Assembly: GCA_039926025.1 (NCBI GenBank) | Contig: JBDSXV010000232.1 | Span: 1-64,000 of the forward strand | Length of the DNA: 64,000 bases | Direction: 5' to 3' | From: Dokdonella_A sp039926025 | Lineage (GTDB): Bacteria; Pseudomonadota; Gammaproteobacteria; Xanthomonadales; Rhodanobacteraceae | Shown here: positions 16,926 through 25,686 of the stretch, piece after piece | How positions within the stretch are numbered: the stretch's first letter is position 1 | Layout of the letters: each line of letters starts with the position of its first letter | Made by a program: the position numbers and the translations under genes | Notes under the pieces: model-generated | What the model saw: the letters and a program-made list of their open reading frames with translations, nothing else | Databases searched by the model: none | What the model was told of the DNA's origin: nothing

Positions 16926-17324
16926 TCAGCTCTCGTCACCCGCATGACCATCGGCCGGCGGTTCGCCGGCGGCGCCATCCTTTGCCGCGTCGAGCAGCTT
17001 GATGTCGTTGCCAATGAACTCGTCCGAGTAGCGCTCGATGCCCTCCTTGTCGGTGTAACGCTCGCTCCGCTTCTCAGCTTCGACAAGCACCAGACTTCCC
17101 TTGCGGACGTAGTCGCGAGCGATTTCTGCGCGTCGACCGAAGAGTTTGATGCGGTACCACTCCGTGTGTTCCTTGCGGTCGCCGGACTCCTTGTCCTTCC
17201 ACACGTTGGTGACCGCGATAGAGAAAACGGCCACCGCTTTGCCCTTGCCGGTGAATCGAATCTCCGGATCACCGCCGACGTGCCCGCAAACGATCGTCTT
17301 GCAATATCCTCGTGCCACTGCCAT
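16926..17324 (-). CDS. ssb: Single-stranded DNA-binding protein
   Basis: A 132-residue SSB with an OB fold: VCGHVGGDPEIRFTGKGKAV, then FSIAVTN, HTEWYRIKLFGRRAE and a KGSLVLVEAEKRSERYTDKE run. It lacks the usual acidic DDDIPF tip, ending GHAGDES, so docking of SSB partners may differ. Plasmid SSBs protect transferred single strands and support replication. It sits between topB and the HerA-like gene. A ribosome-binding-like AAAGGAGAT precedes MAVARG. Confidence 0.92.
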   Translation of the reverse strand: MAVARGYCKTIVCGHVGGDPEIRFTGKGKAVAVFSIAVTNVWKDKESGDRKEHTEWYRIKLFGRRAEIARDYVRKGSLVLVEAEKRSERYTDKEGIERYSDEFIGNDIKLLDAAKDGAAGEPPADGHAGDES

Positions 17325-17405
17325 CTCCTTTTGCCGTTCTTTGGTACTCCAATGCCCGGCGACACCAACTGCCGCCAGGTCTGCACGACGTGACGTCGTG
17401 TATTG

Positions 17406-17528
17406 CTACGCGTCGGGGGGTCGCTTGGCCGACGTGCTACCTCGGTAGCCAGGCACCGCCAAGGGCGACAGAGCAGCTGTCGCCAGCGCAATGGAGCCCA
17501 AAACGATAAGCAACCAGTTCTGGATCAT
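17406..17528 (-). CDS. 40-residue single-pass membrane peptide
   Basis: A short gene with a near-perfect ribosome-binding site, GGAGGTTGTG before the ATG at 17528. The product (MIQNWLLIVLGSIALATAAL and a 20-residue basic tail) is one membrane helix. It lies between ssb and topB in the same direction. The strong Shine-Dalgarno and coherent hydrophobicity argue that it is real. Function unknown; single-helix peptides in conjugation operons sometimes act as entry-exclusion or channel accessories. Confidence 0.55.
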   Translation of the reverse strand: MIQNWLLIVLGSIALATAALSPLAVPGYRGSTSAKRPPDA

Positions 17529-17540
17529 CACAACCTCCTG

Positions 17541-19721
17541 TTACCGCGAAAATCGACGTCCACCGGCGTGCGGACGCGTGCCGAAGACGCCGTCGAGATA
17601 CGCCGAGCATGCTTTCTTCGACTGACGCGCCTCTTGCGGCGCAACTTCCCCGCGGTCACGCTCGATGCGATCAAGCTGCTGCAGCTGGGACGCCGTCGGA
17701 ACATCAGTCGCTTGGCGATCACTGGGCATGTACTGCTCAATGAATGCACTGCAATCTGCAGCGGATGCCTGCACATTCGGCGGGAGTTCGCGCAGCCCCG
17801 CTTTTTCAGCGAGGTCTTGCGCGAGCGCCAAGGCCTTGGCGCTCGGCGGGCGAACTCCCGCCGATGTCGCCGATCCCTGCGCGGCGCCGGTTGCCGGCAT
17901 GCGCGCCTTGATGTCCTCAAGCAGCTTGCGAACAAACTCTTCGATGTACTTTGTGAACAGCTCGCGTGCGCCTTCTTGGGCGCGCCCAGAAGCGAGCTCA
18001 TCCAAGCGGTCCTCCCACACAGCGGTTAGAGCGGGATCGCAGATGTCGGGCGGCAGCGCATCGATGAGCGCACGCCCGACTACCGTGGAACGGACCGATT
18101 TCCCTTTGGCTTCGATGAACGCGCGATCGCGCAACGTCTTTATGATCGATGCACGCGTCGCCTCCGTGCCGATGCCCGATGTCTCCTTCAATCGACTCCG
18201 TATTGCAGGATCTGTGGCGTACTTCGCCACCGACTTCATGTCATCGATCAACGTACCCTCGGTATAGGGCTTGGGAGGCTCCGTCTTCTTTCCTTCGACT
18301 TCAACCTGCTGCGCGAGAGCCTGCTCACCATTGGGGATAAGAGGCAACGGTGGCGCATTGTCGTCATCGTTCGAGGCATCCGGATCGCCGGGGCGAAAAA
18401 CGGCCTTCCAGCCCGGCACGCGCGGAACCCGGCCGACCGCTGAGAACGGAACACCCTTTGCATCAAACCGAATGCGCGTCTCGTCGTACTCGTGGTCGGG
18501 AAGCAACGCCGCCACGTAGCGCTGGGCGACCAGCAGGAACGCCTTGCGCGAGTCTTCTGACAGCGCGGAAAGGTTGGGACGAAGGCCTGTTGGCACGATG
18601 GCATGGTGAGCGGTGATCTTGCTGGTATCGAACGTCGACTTGCGAAATACGGGAGCAACGCTGGCGCGTTCCGCATGTGCCGCGAGATCGTTGACCTCAC
18701 TGAGCGACGCGAGGATATCGGGTGCACTGCGCATCTGTTCTTCCGGAACGAACTGGCAGTCCGTTCGCGGATATGTGGTCAACTTCTGAGAGCCTTCGTA
18801 GAGGTCTTGCGCGACGCTTAACGTCTTGTCCGCAGACCACCCGAACTGCCGATTGCAGGCTTTTTGCAATTCCGACAAGGAGAACAACTTGGGTGGTCCC
18901 TGACGCTTCCGCGTCATGGTGACGTTGAGCGGTCCCTTCGCGCCTCTCGCCTGAGTTGCCAACTGCTCGGCGTCCTCACGGTTATAGAGGCGCATATCCT
19001 CCGGCTCGGATGGGGGCGAAAATCGCAGCATCACCGTCTGGTCGGCCGCGGTCACCATGCGCGCGGACAGCTCGTAGAAATTGCGCGACACAAAGTTTTC
19101 AATCTCGCGATCGCGGCGAACAACGAGCGCAAGCGTTGGCGTCTGCACACGCCCGACGGATCGCACACCCCGTTCACCCGACGATTCGGCCAACTTTGTG
19201 GCTGCACGCGTCAGGTTCATTCCGACCAGCCAGTCAGCCCGAGCGCGACCCTGCGCGGCCCAATGTAGCGGCAACGTCTCTGCGCCAGGCTTCAAGGTTG
19301 CGATGGCCTTCTTGACGGACTCAGGATCCAGGGCACGCAACCACAAACGCTTCACCGGTCCTCGATAGCGAAAGTGCTCGAGCAATTCCCGCGCGATCGT
19401 CTCACCTTCACGATCCGCGTCGGTCGCAATAACGACCTCGGTCGCTCCCTTCAGACAGCCTTGGATCGCCTTGAGTTGAGCCGCCCGCGCTTTCACAGGC
19501 AGCAATTTCCATTGCGTCGGTGCGATCGGGAGAAGATTGATCGACCAATCTTTCAACGCCGCGTCGTAGTGCTCCGGAGAGGCCTGCTCCAGCAAGTGAC
19601 CGATGCCCCACGTTACGCGCCCCTGCCGCGTCTCGATAAATCCATCGCCACGACCCGTAGCACCGAGCACAGCCGCAATGTCTTTTGCCTGTGATGGCTT
19701 TTCGCAAATCCATACCTTCAT
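17541..19721 (-). CDS. topB: DNA topoisomerase III
   Basis: A 726-residue type IA topoisomerase. The TOPRIM domain begins with EKPSQAKDIA and has the acidic triad in TDADREGETIARELLEHF. The catalytic Tyr is in LTTYPRTDCQ (about residue 315), and IGTEATRASII follows. The C-terminal tail has no zinc fingers but a helical cap (AKALALAQDLAEKAGLRELP). Plasmid-borne TopB decatenates element DNA and is frequently found beside ssb on conjugative elements, as here. It overlaps the upstream secreted-protein gene by four bases. Confidence 0.95.
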   Translation of the reverse strand: MKVWICEKPSQAKDIAAVLGATGRGDGFIETRQGRVTWGIGHLLEQASPEHYDAALKDWSINLLPIAPTQWKLLPVKARAAQLKAIQGCLKGATEVVIATDADREGETIARELLEHFRYRGPVKRLWLRALDPESVKKAIATLKPGAETLPLHWAAQGRARADWLVGMNLTRAATKLAESSGERGVRSVGRVQTPTLALVVRRDREIENFVSRNFYELSARMVTAADQTVMLRFSPPSEPEDMRLYNREDAEQLATQARGAKGPLNVTMTRKRQGPPKLFSLSELQKACNRQFGWSADKTLSVAQDLYEGSQKLTTYPRTDCQFVPEEQMRSAPDILASLSEVNDLAAHAERASVAPVFRKSTFDTSKITAHHAIVPTGLRPNLSALSEDSRKAFLLVAQRYVAALLPDHEYDETRIRFDAKGVPFSAVGRVPRVPGWKAVFRPGDPDASNDDDNAPPLPLIPNGEQALAQQVEVEGKKTEPPKPYTEGTLIDDMKSVAKYATDPAIRSRLKETSGIGTEATRASIIKTLRDRAFIEAKGKSVRSTVVGRALIDALPPDICDPALTAVWEDRLDELASGRAQEGARELFTKYIEEFVRKLLEDIKARMPATGAAQGSATSAGVRPPSAKALALAQDLAEKAGLRELPPNVQASAADCSAFIEQYMPSDRQATDVPTASQLQQLDRIERDRGEVAPQEARQSKKACSAYLDGVFGTRPHAGGRRFSR

Positions 19722-20275
19722 GGCGAGCTCCCTTCAAATCCGTTGTAGAAGACCGCGTCGAACGAATCGAATCCGTACTTGAAAATTCCATCAGCGCGCA
19801 CGTAACCCTTGATCATGAAAAAGTCACCTAAATCGGCGACGCTTCCAATGCAGATTTCCAACGTGTCGAGACCCGGCACGTTGGCATAGAGCTTTGTGAC
19901 AGGACACGCGGGAACAACACCGGCTTGGGGCGAAAAAGGAACATCAGTGAAGGACGCCGTGAAGGAGTCCCATACCAGTTCTTCTATGGGTGGCGGCACC
20001 GCACCCGCGATGTAGAAGATCGGCGGCGTGAACTGAAATTGCGACTGGCAGACCGTCATGACGATCTGTCCGACTGGATAGGTCGTGAACACGAAGTACG
20101 CCGTCGTGTCAGGGCATGCGGTCAAAGGCGCGGCCGCTTCGACGATCGCCTTTTCCATGTCGCTAATCGCCTGCGCAGCATGCGCGCAAAGCGCCGCGCC
20201 CAGCAGCAGGCACACCGCAGCCCATTCCCACACCATCTTTCTTCCGCTGCCGTTCACTCGAAGCTCCGTTTCCAT
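19718..20275 (-). CDS. Secreted protein with NGFE-type C-terminal tail
   Basis: A protein of 185 residues, the first gene after promoter/operator 20300-20318. It has a signal peptide: positively charged SGRK, a hydrophobic core (VWEWAAVCLLLGAALCA) and a likely cleavage after HAAQA. The mature part has four or more Cys. The end, DAVFYNGFEGSSP, resembles the FxDGFE/NGFE tails I know from secreted proteins of Lysobacterales. I favour the start at 20275 because it keeps the basic residues ahead of the core; 20236 is an alternative. Function unknown. Confidence 0.65.
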   Translation of the reverse strand: METELRVNGSGRKMVWEWAAVCLLLGAALCAHAAQAISDMEKAIVEAAAPLTACPDTTAYFVFTTYPVGQIVMTVCQSQFQFTPPIFYIAGAVPPPIEELVWDSFTASFTDVPFSPQAGVVPACPVTKLYANVPGLDTLEICIGSVADLGDFFMIKGYVRADGIFKYGFDSFDAVFYNGFEGSSP

Positions 20276-20299
20276 ACGTTGAGGGCTTGCGTCTAGTTC

Positions 20300-20318
20300 C
20301 GTATATGTACAATATACG
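20300..20318 (-). promoter_or_regulatory. Operator a: 19-bp palindrome over a leftward promoter
   Basis: CGTATATGTACAATATACG, a CGTATA-N7-TATACG palindrome. On the minus strand a -35 TTGCGC (20333-20338), 16-bp spacer and -10 TATATT (20311-20316) place the operator over the -10. GGGCGGTATTG precedes the -35, exactly as at the secretion promoter near 62450. It lies in the 92-bp gap between the divergent secreted-protein gene and the ribbon-helix-helix-like gene, so it could control both. Confidence 0.7.
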
Positions 20319-20367
20319 CAACTGCGCCATGTGCGCAATACCGCCCACGAAAAATGGAGAAATTTGG

Positions 20368-20592
20368 ATGAGTGGGATCAATGAGGCGAAGGAAGAGGGG
20401 CTTGCTGTCGTTCTCCGCGTGGCGAAACACGTTCGGATGAGACTCAAGGTGCTCGCAGCAGAGAGAGGGCTTTCGCTATATGACGTCACGAACCTTGTTC
20501 TGACCCAGCACCTGGATGGCGAGGACGCGAAGAAGCGCGAACATCTGCAGAATTCCACGCCCTTGAAATTCGCGGGGCACGCCCGTGGCTAA
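20368..20592 (+). CDS. Small ribbon-helix-helix-like DNA-binding protein (tentative)
   Basis: A 74-residue protein beginning MSGINEAKEEGLAVVLRVAK, with a strand then two helices (KHVRMRLKVLAAERGLSLYD, VTNLVLTQHL), the size and pattern of MetJ/Arc or CopG-type regulators. It has a good ribosome-binding site (TGGAG, 8 bases before ATG). Because it is the first rightward gene and lies next to operator a, it is the leading candidate to bind the three operators, which is inference. Its end overlaps the methyltransferase start by eight bases. Confidence 0.55.
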   Translation: MSGINEAKEEGLAVVLRVAKHVRMRLKVLAAERGLSLYDVTNLVLTQHLDGEDAKKREHLQNSTPLKFAGHARG

Positions 20593-22447
20593 AACCTTTG
20601 AAATCCGACACGCCCACATGTTCTGCGGCGTCGGGGCTGGCGCCCGAGGCTTCAACCAAGCGAGACCCGATATCGGGTCTGCACGCGCAACGTTTCGTTG
20701 CATCGGCGGCATCGATCACAATCCGGCTGCGATCTCCGATTTCGGACGATTGGCCGGCGTTGCAGGAACGCTGCTCGACCTCTTCGATCGAGATCAATAT
20801 CGCGCATACCATGGGTGCGAGCCACCCAGCAGTTGGCGTGAAGCCGGGATATCCGACGTGCACGCAGCGTTCAACCACGAACGCCCAAGTTGCGTGTTTT
20901 TATCGCCGCCGTGCCAAGGATTCAGCGGGCTGATGTCCGAAGACAAGAGCCTGACGGACAAATACCAAGCGCTGAATCGCCTCACGTTACGCGGAATCTG
21001 GTTGATGCTCGAGGCGTACGCGGGCGATCCGCCGGAGATCGTCCTCATCGAGAACGTCCCCTTGATCGTAAGCCGTGGGAGACATCTTCTTGATCAAATC
21101 GGTGCGTTGCTACGACGGTACGGCTACGTCGTCAATGAGACTACTCACGACTGCGGCGAGCTGGGCGGTCTTGCTCAGAGTCGCAAGCGATTTCTTCTCG
21201 TCGCCCGGCACGCGGAGAAAGTTCCGCCATTCCTTTACGAGCCGCCGTGCCGACCATTGCGCGCTGTGGGTGACGTCTTGGGGCGCATGGCGATGCCGGG
21301 TGATCTTCGAGCAGGGCCGATGCACCGAATCCCTGCACTGCAATGGAAAACGTGGGTCCGGCTCGCATTCGTCGAAGCCGGCGGCGATTGGCGATCGCTG
21401 AATAAACTGGCCGTCGATGACGGCGCGCTTCGCGACTTTCTGATCGTGCCCGAATCTCGGGCAGGCTTTTGCGGCGTCCGTCGCTGGGACGAAGCGACGG
21501 GCACTGTCACGGGCAGAAGCAGACCGACCAACGGCGCTTTCAGCGTAGCCGATCCGCGCGGCCCGGCCGGAGCTGCCCAGTATCAACAGTACGGTGTTCG
21601 CCCGTGGTCACAGCGCTCCGGCGCGATCATCGGTGTCAAATCGCCGGGGCAAGGGGTGTACAGCGTTGCAGACCCTCGCAACATCAGTACGACGAAGCAC
21701 AACAATTGTTTTCGCGTGGTGCCTTTCGACCGCAGCAGCGGTTGCGTAACCAGCGGCGGTCATCCCATCGCCGGCGGTCAGTCCGTTGCACATCCACGCA
21801 TTGCAACCGAGCCTCACAAAAATGTGTATCGCGTGGTTCCCTTCACGTCAGTCGGAGGCACCGTTACCGCAGGTTTCAAGGTGACGAGCGGAGGAGGCGT
21901 CGCCGATCCGCGTCCAACATCCGGTTTCCAAGGCGCGGGAAAGTATCGCGTGACCGACTACAGGGAAAATGCAGGGACCGTCATCGCGAGAAGCGACACG
22001 GGACAGGGCGCTTTCTCAGTGGCAGACCCTCGCGTACTCACCCCGTGCGAAGCCGCCGAAGATCTGACCAGAGAAGAACTGCCTGGCGAGCGCGAGAAAC
22101 TCATCTGCTTCATCCGCAGCATGGATAACACGTGGCACAGACCCTTCACCACATTGGAATTAGCTGCGCTCCAGTCGCTGATTGACCCCGAAGAAAAATT
22201 CGAACTCGATGGACTCAGCGATCAAGCGTGGCGCGAGCGCATCGGCAATGCCGTTCCACCCGCCGCATCACGCGCGATCGCTGAGGAAATCGGTCGCACC
22301 CTGCTCATGACGTGGACAGGCCAAACGTTCGCGCTCAGCAATACACCGATTTGGGTACGCGACGTGGCCCTTGCCATCACGATGCCGGAAAACTCGAACA
22401 CGTCGGGCACTGACGGCTATCCATCCCCTCCTGCGTTTGATCTCTAA
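20585..22447 (+). CDS. C5 cytosine DNA methyltransferase with tandem internal repeats
   Basis: A 620-residue protein with C5-methyltransferase motifs: motif I-like FCGVGAGARGFNQA, motif IV PPCQGFSG (about residue 110), motif VI IENV and motif X GNAVPPAASRAIAEEI. Between motif VIII and X, where the target-recognition region normally lies, there are five tandem ~39-residue repeats, each with a W/P-x-x-x-G-x-(V/I) and a (S)VADPR core (about residues 293-485). The start is GTG at 20585. It probably modifies element DNA to evade restriction. Confidence 0.87.
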   Translation: MAKTFEIRHAHMFCGVGAGARGFNQARPDIGSARATFRCIGGIDHNPAAISDFGRLAGVAGTLLDLFDRDQYRAYHGCEPPSSWREAGISDVHAAFNHERPSCVFLSPPCQGFSGLMSEDKSLTDKYQALNRLTLRGIWLMLEAYAGDPPEIVLIENVPLIVSRGRHLLDQIGALLRRYGYVVNETTHDCGELGGLAQSRKRFLLVARHAEKVPPFLYEPPCRPLRAVGDVLGRMAMPGDLRAGPMHRIPALQWKTWVRLAFVEAGGDWRSLNKLAVDDGALRDFLIVPESRAGFCGVRRWDEATGTVTGRSRPTNGAFSVADPRGPAGAAQYQQYGVRPWSQRSGAIIGVKSPGQGVYSVADPRNISTTKHNNCFRVVPFDRSSGCVTSGGHPIAGGQSVAHPRIATEPHKNVYRVVPFTSVGGTVTAGFKVTSGGGVADPRPTSGFQGAGKYRVTDYRENAGTVIARSDTGQGAFSVADPRVLTPCEAAEDLTREELPGEREKLICFIRSMDNTWHRPFTTLELAALQSLIDPEEKFELDGLSDQAWRERIGNAVPPAASRAIAEEIGRTLLMTWTGQTFALSNTPIWVRDVALAITMPENSNTSGTDGYPSPPAFDL

Positions 22448-22458
22448 GCGAGACTCCT

Positions 22459-23382
22459 ATGGCCTGGTTCAAGAACCTCCGCGTTTTTTTACTTCCCATG
22501 AAATTCGAGATTACCGCAGAAGTGCTGCTGGAACATTGCGCCGGCCATCCCGCGAGAGAGCCTGGTCCGCTCGAAGTCGAGACGATGGGTTTTGCATCGC
22601 CCTTTGGCACTGACGATCCACGCATCGGCCACGTTGCGGATCCGTATGTGCTTCTCAAGGCACAGACGCATAGCCGAATGCTACCGGCCAGCGTTGTATC
22701 TAGAGAGCTCGACAAGCGCGTCAAGGAGACGAGCGCACGGGAGAGTCGCCGAGTTGGCGGCAAGGAGCGCAAACGCCTGAAGGAAGAAATCGTCTCCGAA
22801 CTCTTGCCCAGAGCTTTCATCAGCACTCGCGCGTTCTCAGGCGTCCTCGATCGCACCAATGGCTGGGTTATTGTCGACACGAGCTCGCGGCCAGCTGCCG
22901 AGTCGTTTGTCTCGCTGATGCGCGAGACACTCGGACGCTTTCCCGCTGCGCCCCCTGCGCCCGAAGAATCTCCGCGCGCGCTCATGACCGATTGGCTCAT
23001 CAAGGGCACGCTTCCGAACGGTTTCGTCTTGGGCGATGAAGTCGAGCTTCGTGATCCGGCCGAGGCCGGCGCCATCTGGCGCGGCCGGCGCCAGGATCTC
23101 GAGAGTGACGAGGTCAAGGAACATCTCAAAGCCGGCAAACAGGTCTTTCAACTTGGACTCGAATTCGCCGAACGATTGAGCTTCGTCTTGAGTGAAGATC
23201 TCAGCATCCGGAAACTGCGCATGCACGACGTCGTGCTCGACGCCCTCTCCGAAAGCGCAAGCGAGAGCTCCGATGCGGAGCTGATTGCCCAGTTCGGATT
23301 GATGTCGCTTGAGATCAACGCCCTTCTAAAGGCGCTCACGGACATCTTCGGCTTGCAACAGCCGGCCGAGCGTGACGCATGA
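22459..23382 (+). CDS. rdgC: Recombination-associated protein RdgC
   Basis: A 307-residue protein starting MAWFKNLRVFLLP, the canonical RdgC opening (W-F-K-N-L). Middle segments SRELDKRVKETSARE and the later KGTLPNGFVLGDEVELRDP fit the family, which forms a ring on double-stranded DNA and modulates RecA. Length is normal. Plasmid-borne copies are known. It is 12 bases from the C5 methyltransferase, and its stop overlaps the next small frame by ATGA. Confidence 0.92.
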   Translation: MAWFKNLRVFLLPMKFEITAEVLLEHCAGHPAREPGPLEVETMGFASPFGTDDPRIGHVADPYVLLKAQTHSRMLPASVVSRELDKRVKETSARESRRVGGKERKRLKEEIVSELLPRAFISTRAFSGVLDRTNGWVIVDTSSRPAAESFVSLMRETLGRFPAAPPAPEESPRALMTDWLIKGTLPNGFVLGDEVELRDPAEAGAIWRGRRQDLESDEVKEHLKAGKQVFQLGLEFAERLSFVLSEDLSIRKLRMHDVVLDALSESASESSDAELIAQFGLMSLEINALLKALTDIFGLQQPAERDA

Positions 23383-23561
23383 AGCCGATCAAGACACCTG
23401 CCGCCGTACTCGCTGCTCCTGTGCCGCGTCGACGCACCCCGCGAGGCACCTGCGTCGACGGCAAGCGCAGTCACCCATGGCGCGCTGGCGACGGTGCCGG
23501 ATTTTCTGCCCCGCCTTCCACGGCGCTCCCTGACCGCCGCTTTCGGCTTCTTGATCGGTGA
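23379..23561 (+). CDS. Possible small basic protein
   Basis: A 60-residue Arg/Pro-rich frame (MKPIKTPAAVLAAPVPRRRT...) whose start overlaps the rdgC stop by ATGA, the same junction type used by several real genes in this block, and which ends 10 bases before the Dam-like gene. Composition is low-complexity and it has no motif. It may be a spacer peptide or simply read-through sequence. Confidence 0.3.
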   Translation: MKPIKTPAAVLAAPVPRRRTPRGTCVDGKRSHPWRAGDGAGFSAPPSTALPDRRFRLLDR

Positions 23562-23570
23562 GGTGCGCGT

Positions 23571-24524
23571 ATGAGTCTTTCAGCCAATGGCATTGACGGC
23601 GCCGAACCCGGCACTCCTTCGGTGAGGATCCGACAGTGTCTCAACGCGGATTCAAGTGCCCCCGTCTCTGCGGACACCGCATTGCCCAGGCCACTATTGA
23701 GATACCACGGCGGAAAATGGAAACTGGCGCCGTGGATCACGAGGCACTTCGCGCCGCACCGTGTCTATGTTGAGCCGTTTTGCGGGGGAGGATCCATCCT
23801 CCTCCGCAAGGACCGCTCGCACGCTGAAATCGTGAACGATCTTGATGCCGAGATCGTCAATCTTTTCCGCGTGCTACGAGACCCTGAGCGGTCAAACCAA
23901 CTGATCAAAAGCGTGCGGCTGACACCATTCGCCCGCGAAGAGTTCAACGCGACGTACAGTCGTCCAGCGCGGTCACCGGTCGAGCGCGCTCGCCGCCTTG
24001 TCGCTCGAAGCTTTATGGGATTCGGATCGGCGTCAACTTACGCCGCCCACCGGACCGGATTCAGAGCCAGCAGCAGCCGCTCCGGAACGACGCCGGCGTA
24101 CGATTGGATGAACTATCCCGATGGATTGGCGCGCATCGTCGAGCGTCTTCGCGGCGTCATTGTTGAACAGCGCGACGCCGTCCAAGTCATCGCTAGCCAC
24201 GATAGTCCGGATACCCTGATCTATTGCGATCCTCCCTACGTGATGGAAACGCGCTGTTTCAAACGCCGGGTCAGTGGTCACGTCTACAAACACGATTTCA
24301 ACGACGACGACCATCGACGACTTGCTACGTGCCTCCGCGCCGCCAAGGGAATGGTGATGCTCTCGGGCTATGCCCACCCGCTCTATGACAACGAACTTTT
24401 CCCCGATTGGCATCGCGTTGCACTTCCTCACTTTGCTGACGGCGCGCGCCCGCGCGTTGAGGTTCTTTGGATGAACGACGCCGCAAAGAAGGCCCTACCC
24501 CAGCCGTCGTTGTTTGAGAGCTAG
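23571..24524 (+). CDS. Dam-like N6-adenine DNA methyltransferase (D12 class)
   Basis: A 317-residue protein with the D12 class order. SAM-binding motif I lies in LLRYHGGKWKLAPWI and VEPFCGGGS (about residue 69), and the catalytic motif IV is YCDPPYV (about residue 219). Expected family features in between include IVNDLDAEIVNLFRVLRD. The first 40 residues are variable. It would methylate adenines in a short site, protecting transferred DNA. It is distinct from the two C5 enzymes and the methylase-helicase. Confidence 0.92.
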   Translation: MSLSANGIDGAEPGTPSVRIRQCLNADSSAPVSADTALPRPLLRYHGGKWKLAPWITRHFAPHRVYVEPFCGGGSILLRKDRSHAEIVNDLDAEIVNLFRVLRDPERSNQLIKSVRLTPFAREEFNATYSRPARSPVERARRLVARSFMGFGSASTYAAHRTGFRASSSRSGTTPAYDWMNYPDGLARIVERLRGVIVEQRDAVQVIASHDSPDTLIYCDPPYVMETRCFKRRVSGHVYKHDFNDDDHRRLATCLRAAKGMVMLSGYAHPLYDNELFPDWHRVALPHFADGARPRVEVLWMNDAAKKALPQPSLFES

Positions 24525-24552
24525 ACACCGACGTGAAAGAACAGGTGCACGA

Positions 24553-24954
24553 ATGAAAGCCCTGACGATTTGCCAGCCGTATCCGCACTTGATCATTCGC
24601 GGGGAAAAGCTCGTCGAGAATCGCGAGTGGTCAACACACTATCGCGGCCCGCTCGCCATTCATGCGGGCAAGAGTCGCCGCTGGCTCAGCGACGATGACG
24701 AGGCGCATTTCGCGACCGAAGGCGACCCACTCCAATTTGGAGTCGTCCTCGGCGAAGCACGCTTGACAGACGTCGTACACATCGAGCGCGTTCTCGCAGG
24801 TGCTTATGACATGCAGTACCCGTGGCTGCGCCGTCACCCGCATGCGAACGGCGCCTGGTGCTGGATCCTTCAGGACGTGCATCGCTACGCCGCGCCGATT
24901 CCCTTCAAGGGAGCTCAAGGCCTTTGGGAGTTTCCGACCAGCGCCAGCAACTGA
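24553..24954 (+). CDS. ASCH/PUA-like domain protein
   Basis: A 133-residue protein that begins MKALTICQPYPHLIIRGEKL and then has VENREWSTHYRGPLAIHAGK: the K-x-(I/V)-E-x-R-x-W pattern and HAG motif of ASCH domains, which bind nucleic acids. Such genes are frequent beside methyltransferases in phage and plasmid modules. Chosen start ATG at 24553. Specific function unknown. Confidence 0.75.
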   Translation: MKALTICQPYPHLIIRGEKLVENREWSTHYRGPLAIHAGKSRRWLSDDDEAHFATEGDPLQFGVVLGEARLTDVVHIERVLAGAYDMQYPWLRRHPHANGAWCWILQDVHRYAAPIPFKGAQGLWEFPTSASN

Positions 24955-24984
24955 GTATTCGCCACCATCGACAGGAGTCGTATC

Positions 24985-25686
24985 ATGGAAGCCGCAATCC
25001 TCCGCAAGATCCGGGCGTGCCTTCGTCTCGCCGCCTCATCCAATGCGCACGAAGCCGCCGCTGCTCTTCGCCAGGCTCAAGCGCTCATGCAGAAGCATGG
25101 CGTATCCCAGGCCGACATTGATGGAGTCAATGTTCACCACAGCACAGCGACAACTCGCAGTCGTGGTCGCGATCCGGCACCGCATATCCGACAACTCGCC
25201 TTACTCATAGCAAATGCGTTCCGGTGTCTAGCAATCGTGGTTACGCTCGACGGTGACACGTCAATTCGATTCGTCGGCTATGCGACATCCCCGATTGTCG
25301 CAACGTACGCTTTTGTCACCCTTCGCCGACAGATGGAGCGCGATGCGGCTCGGCATCTTTTCCAGATTCGCATCGCATCGACGCGTCGCCGGCGACGCGA
25401 GACCTACGGATACGGATGGGTCAGTGGTCTGGCTTCGCACTTCACGCCCGACACACTCTCCCCTTCCGATCACAAACTGTTCGCTCATCACTCGGGTTTC
25501 GCAGAGCATCTGACGTGCGTTTCACACGATCCTACCGCTCACCTCAACGAGCTGAGCGAGACCAACATTCGGGACTATTTTTACGGCATGCAGGGCGGCA
25601 CGCGTGCGCGCTATCGCCCCGGCGTCAATACCCATCGGCGTGCGCACCACGCAGCGATGGCTTTCGAGTCGAACCGCTATGTCTGA
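24985..25686 (+). CDS. DUF2786-like protein
   Basis: A 233-residue protein. The first 45 residues (ILRKIRACLRLAASSNAHEA, then AAALRQAQALMQKHGVS) match the DUF2786 helical domain seen in phage and plasmid proteins. The C-terminal part includes YATSPIVATYAFVTLRRQM and a basic loop. It has an AGGAG ribosome-binding site. No biochemical role is established. It overlaps the DUF5131-like gene by eight bases. Confidence 0.72.
   Translation: MEAAILRKIRACLRLAASSNAHEAAAALRQAQALMQKHGVSQADIDGVNVHHSTATTRSRGRDPAPHIRQLALLIANAFRCLAIVVTLDGDTSIRFVGYATSPIVATYAFVTLRRQMERDAARHLFQIRIASTRRRRRETYGYGWVSGLASHFTPDTLSPSDHKLFAHHSGFAEHLTCVSHDPTAHLNELSETNIRDYFYGMQGGTRARYRPGVNTHRRAHHAAMAFESNRYV

Noticed and set aside
16841..17491. 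N-terminal extension of the 16418 gene
   Set aside because: Overlaps ssb in another frame and reads as Arg/Ser-rich shadow; the gene starts at 16840.
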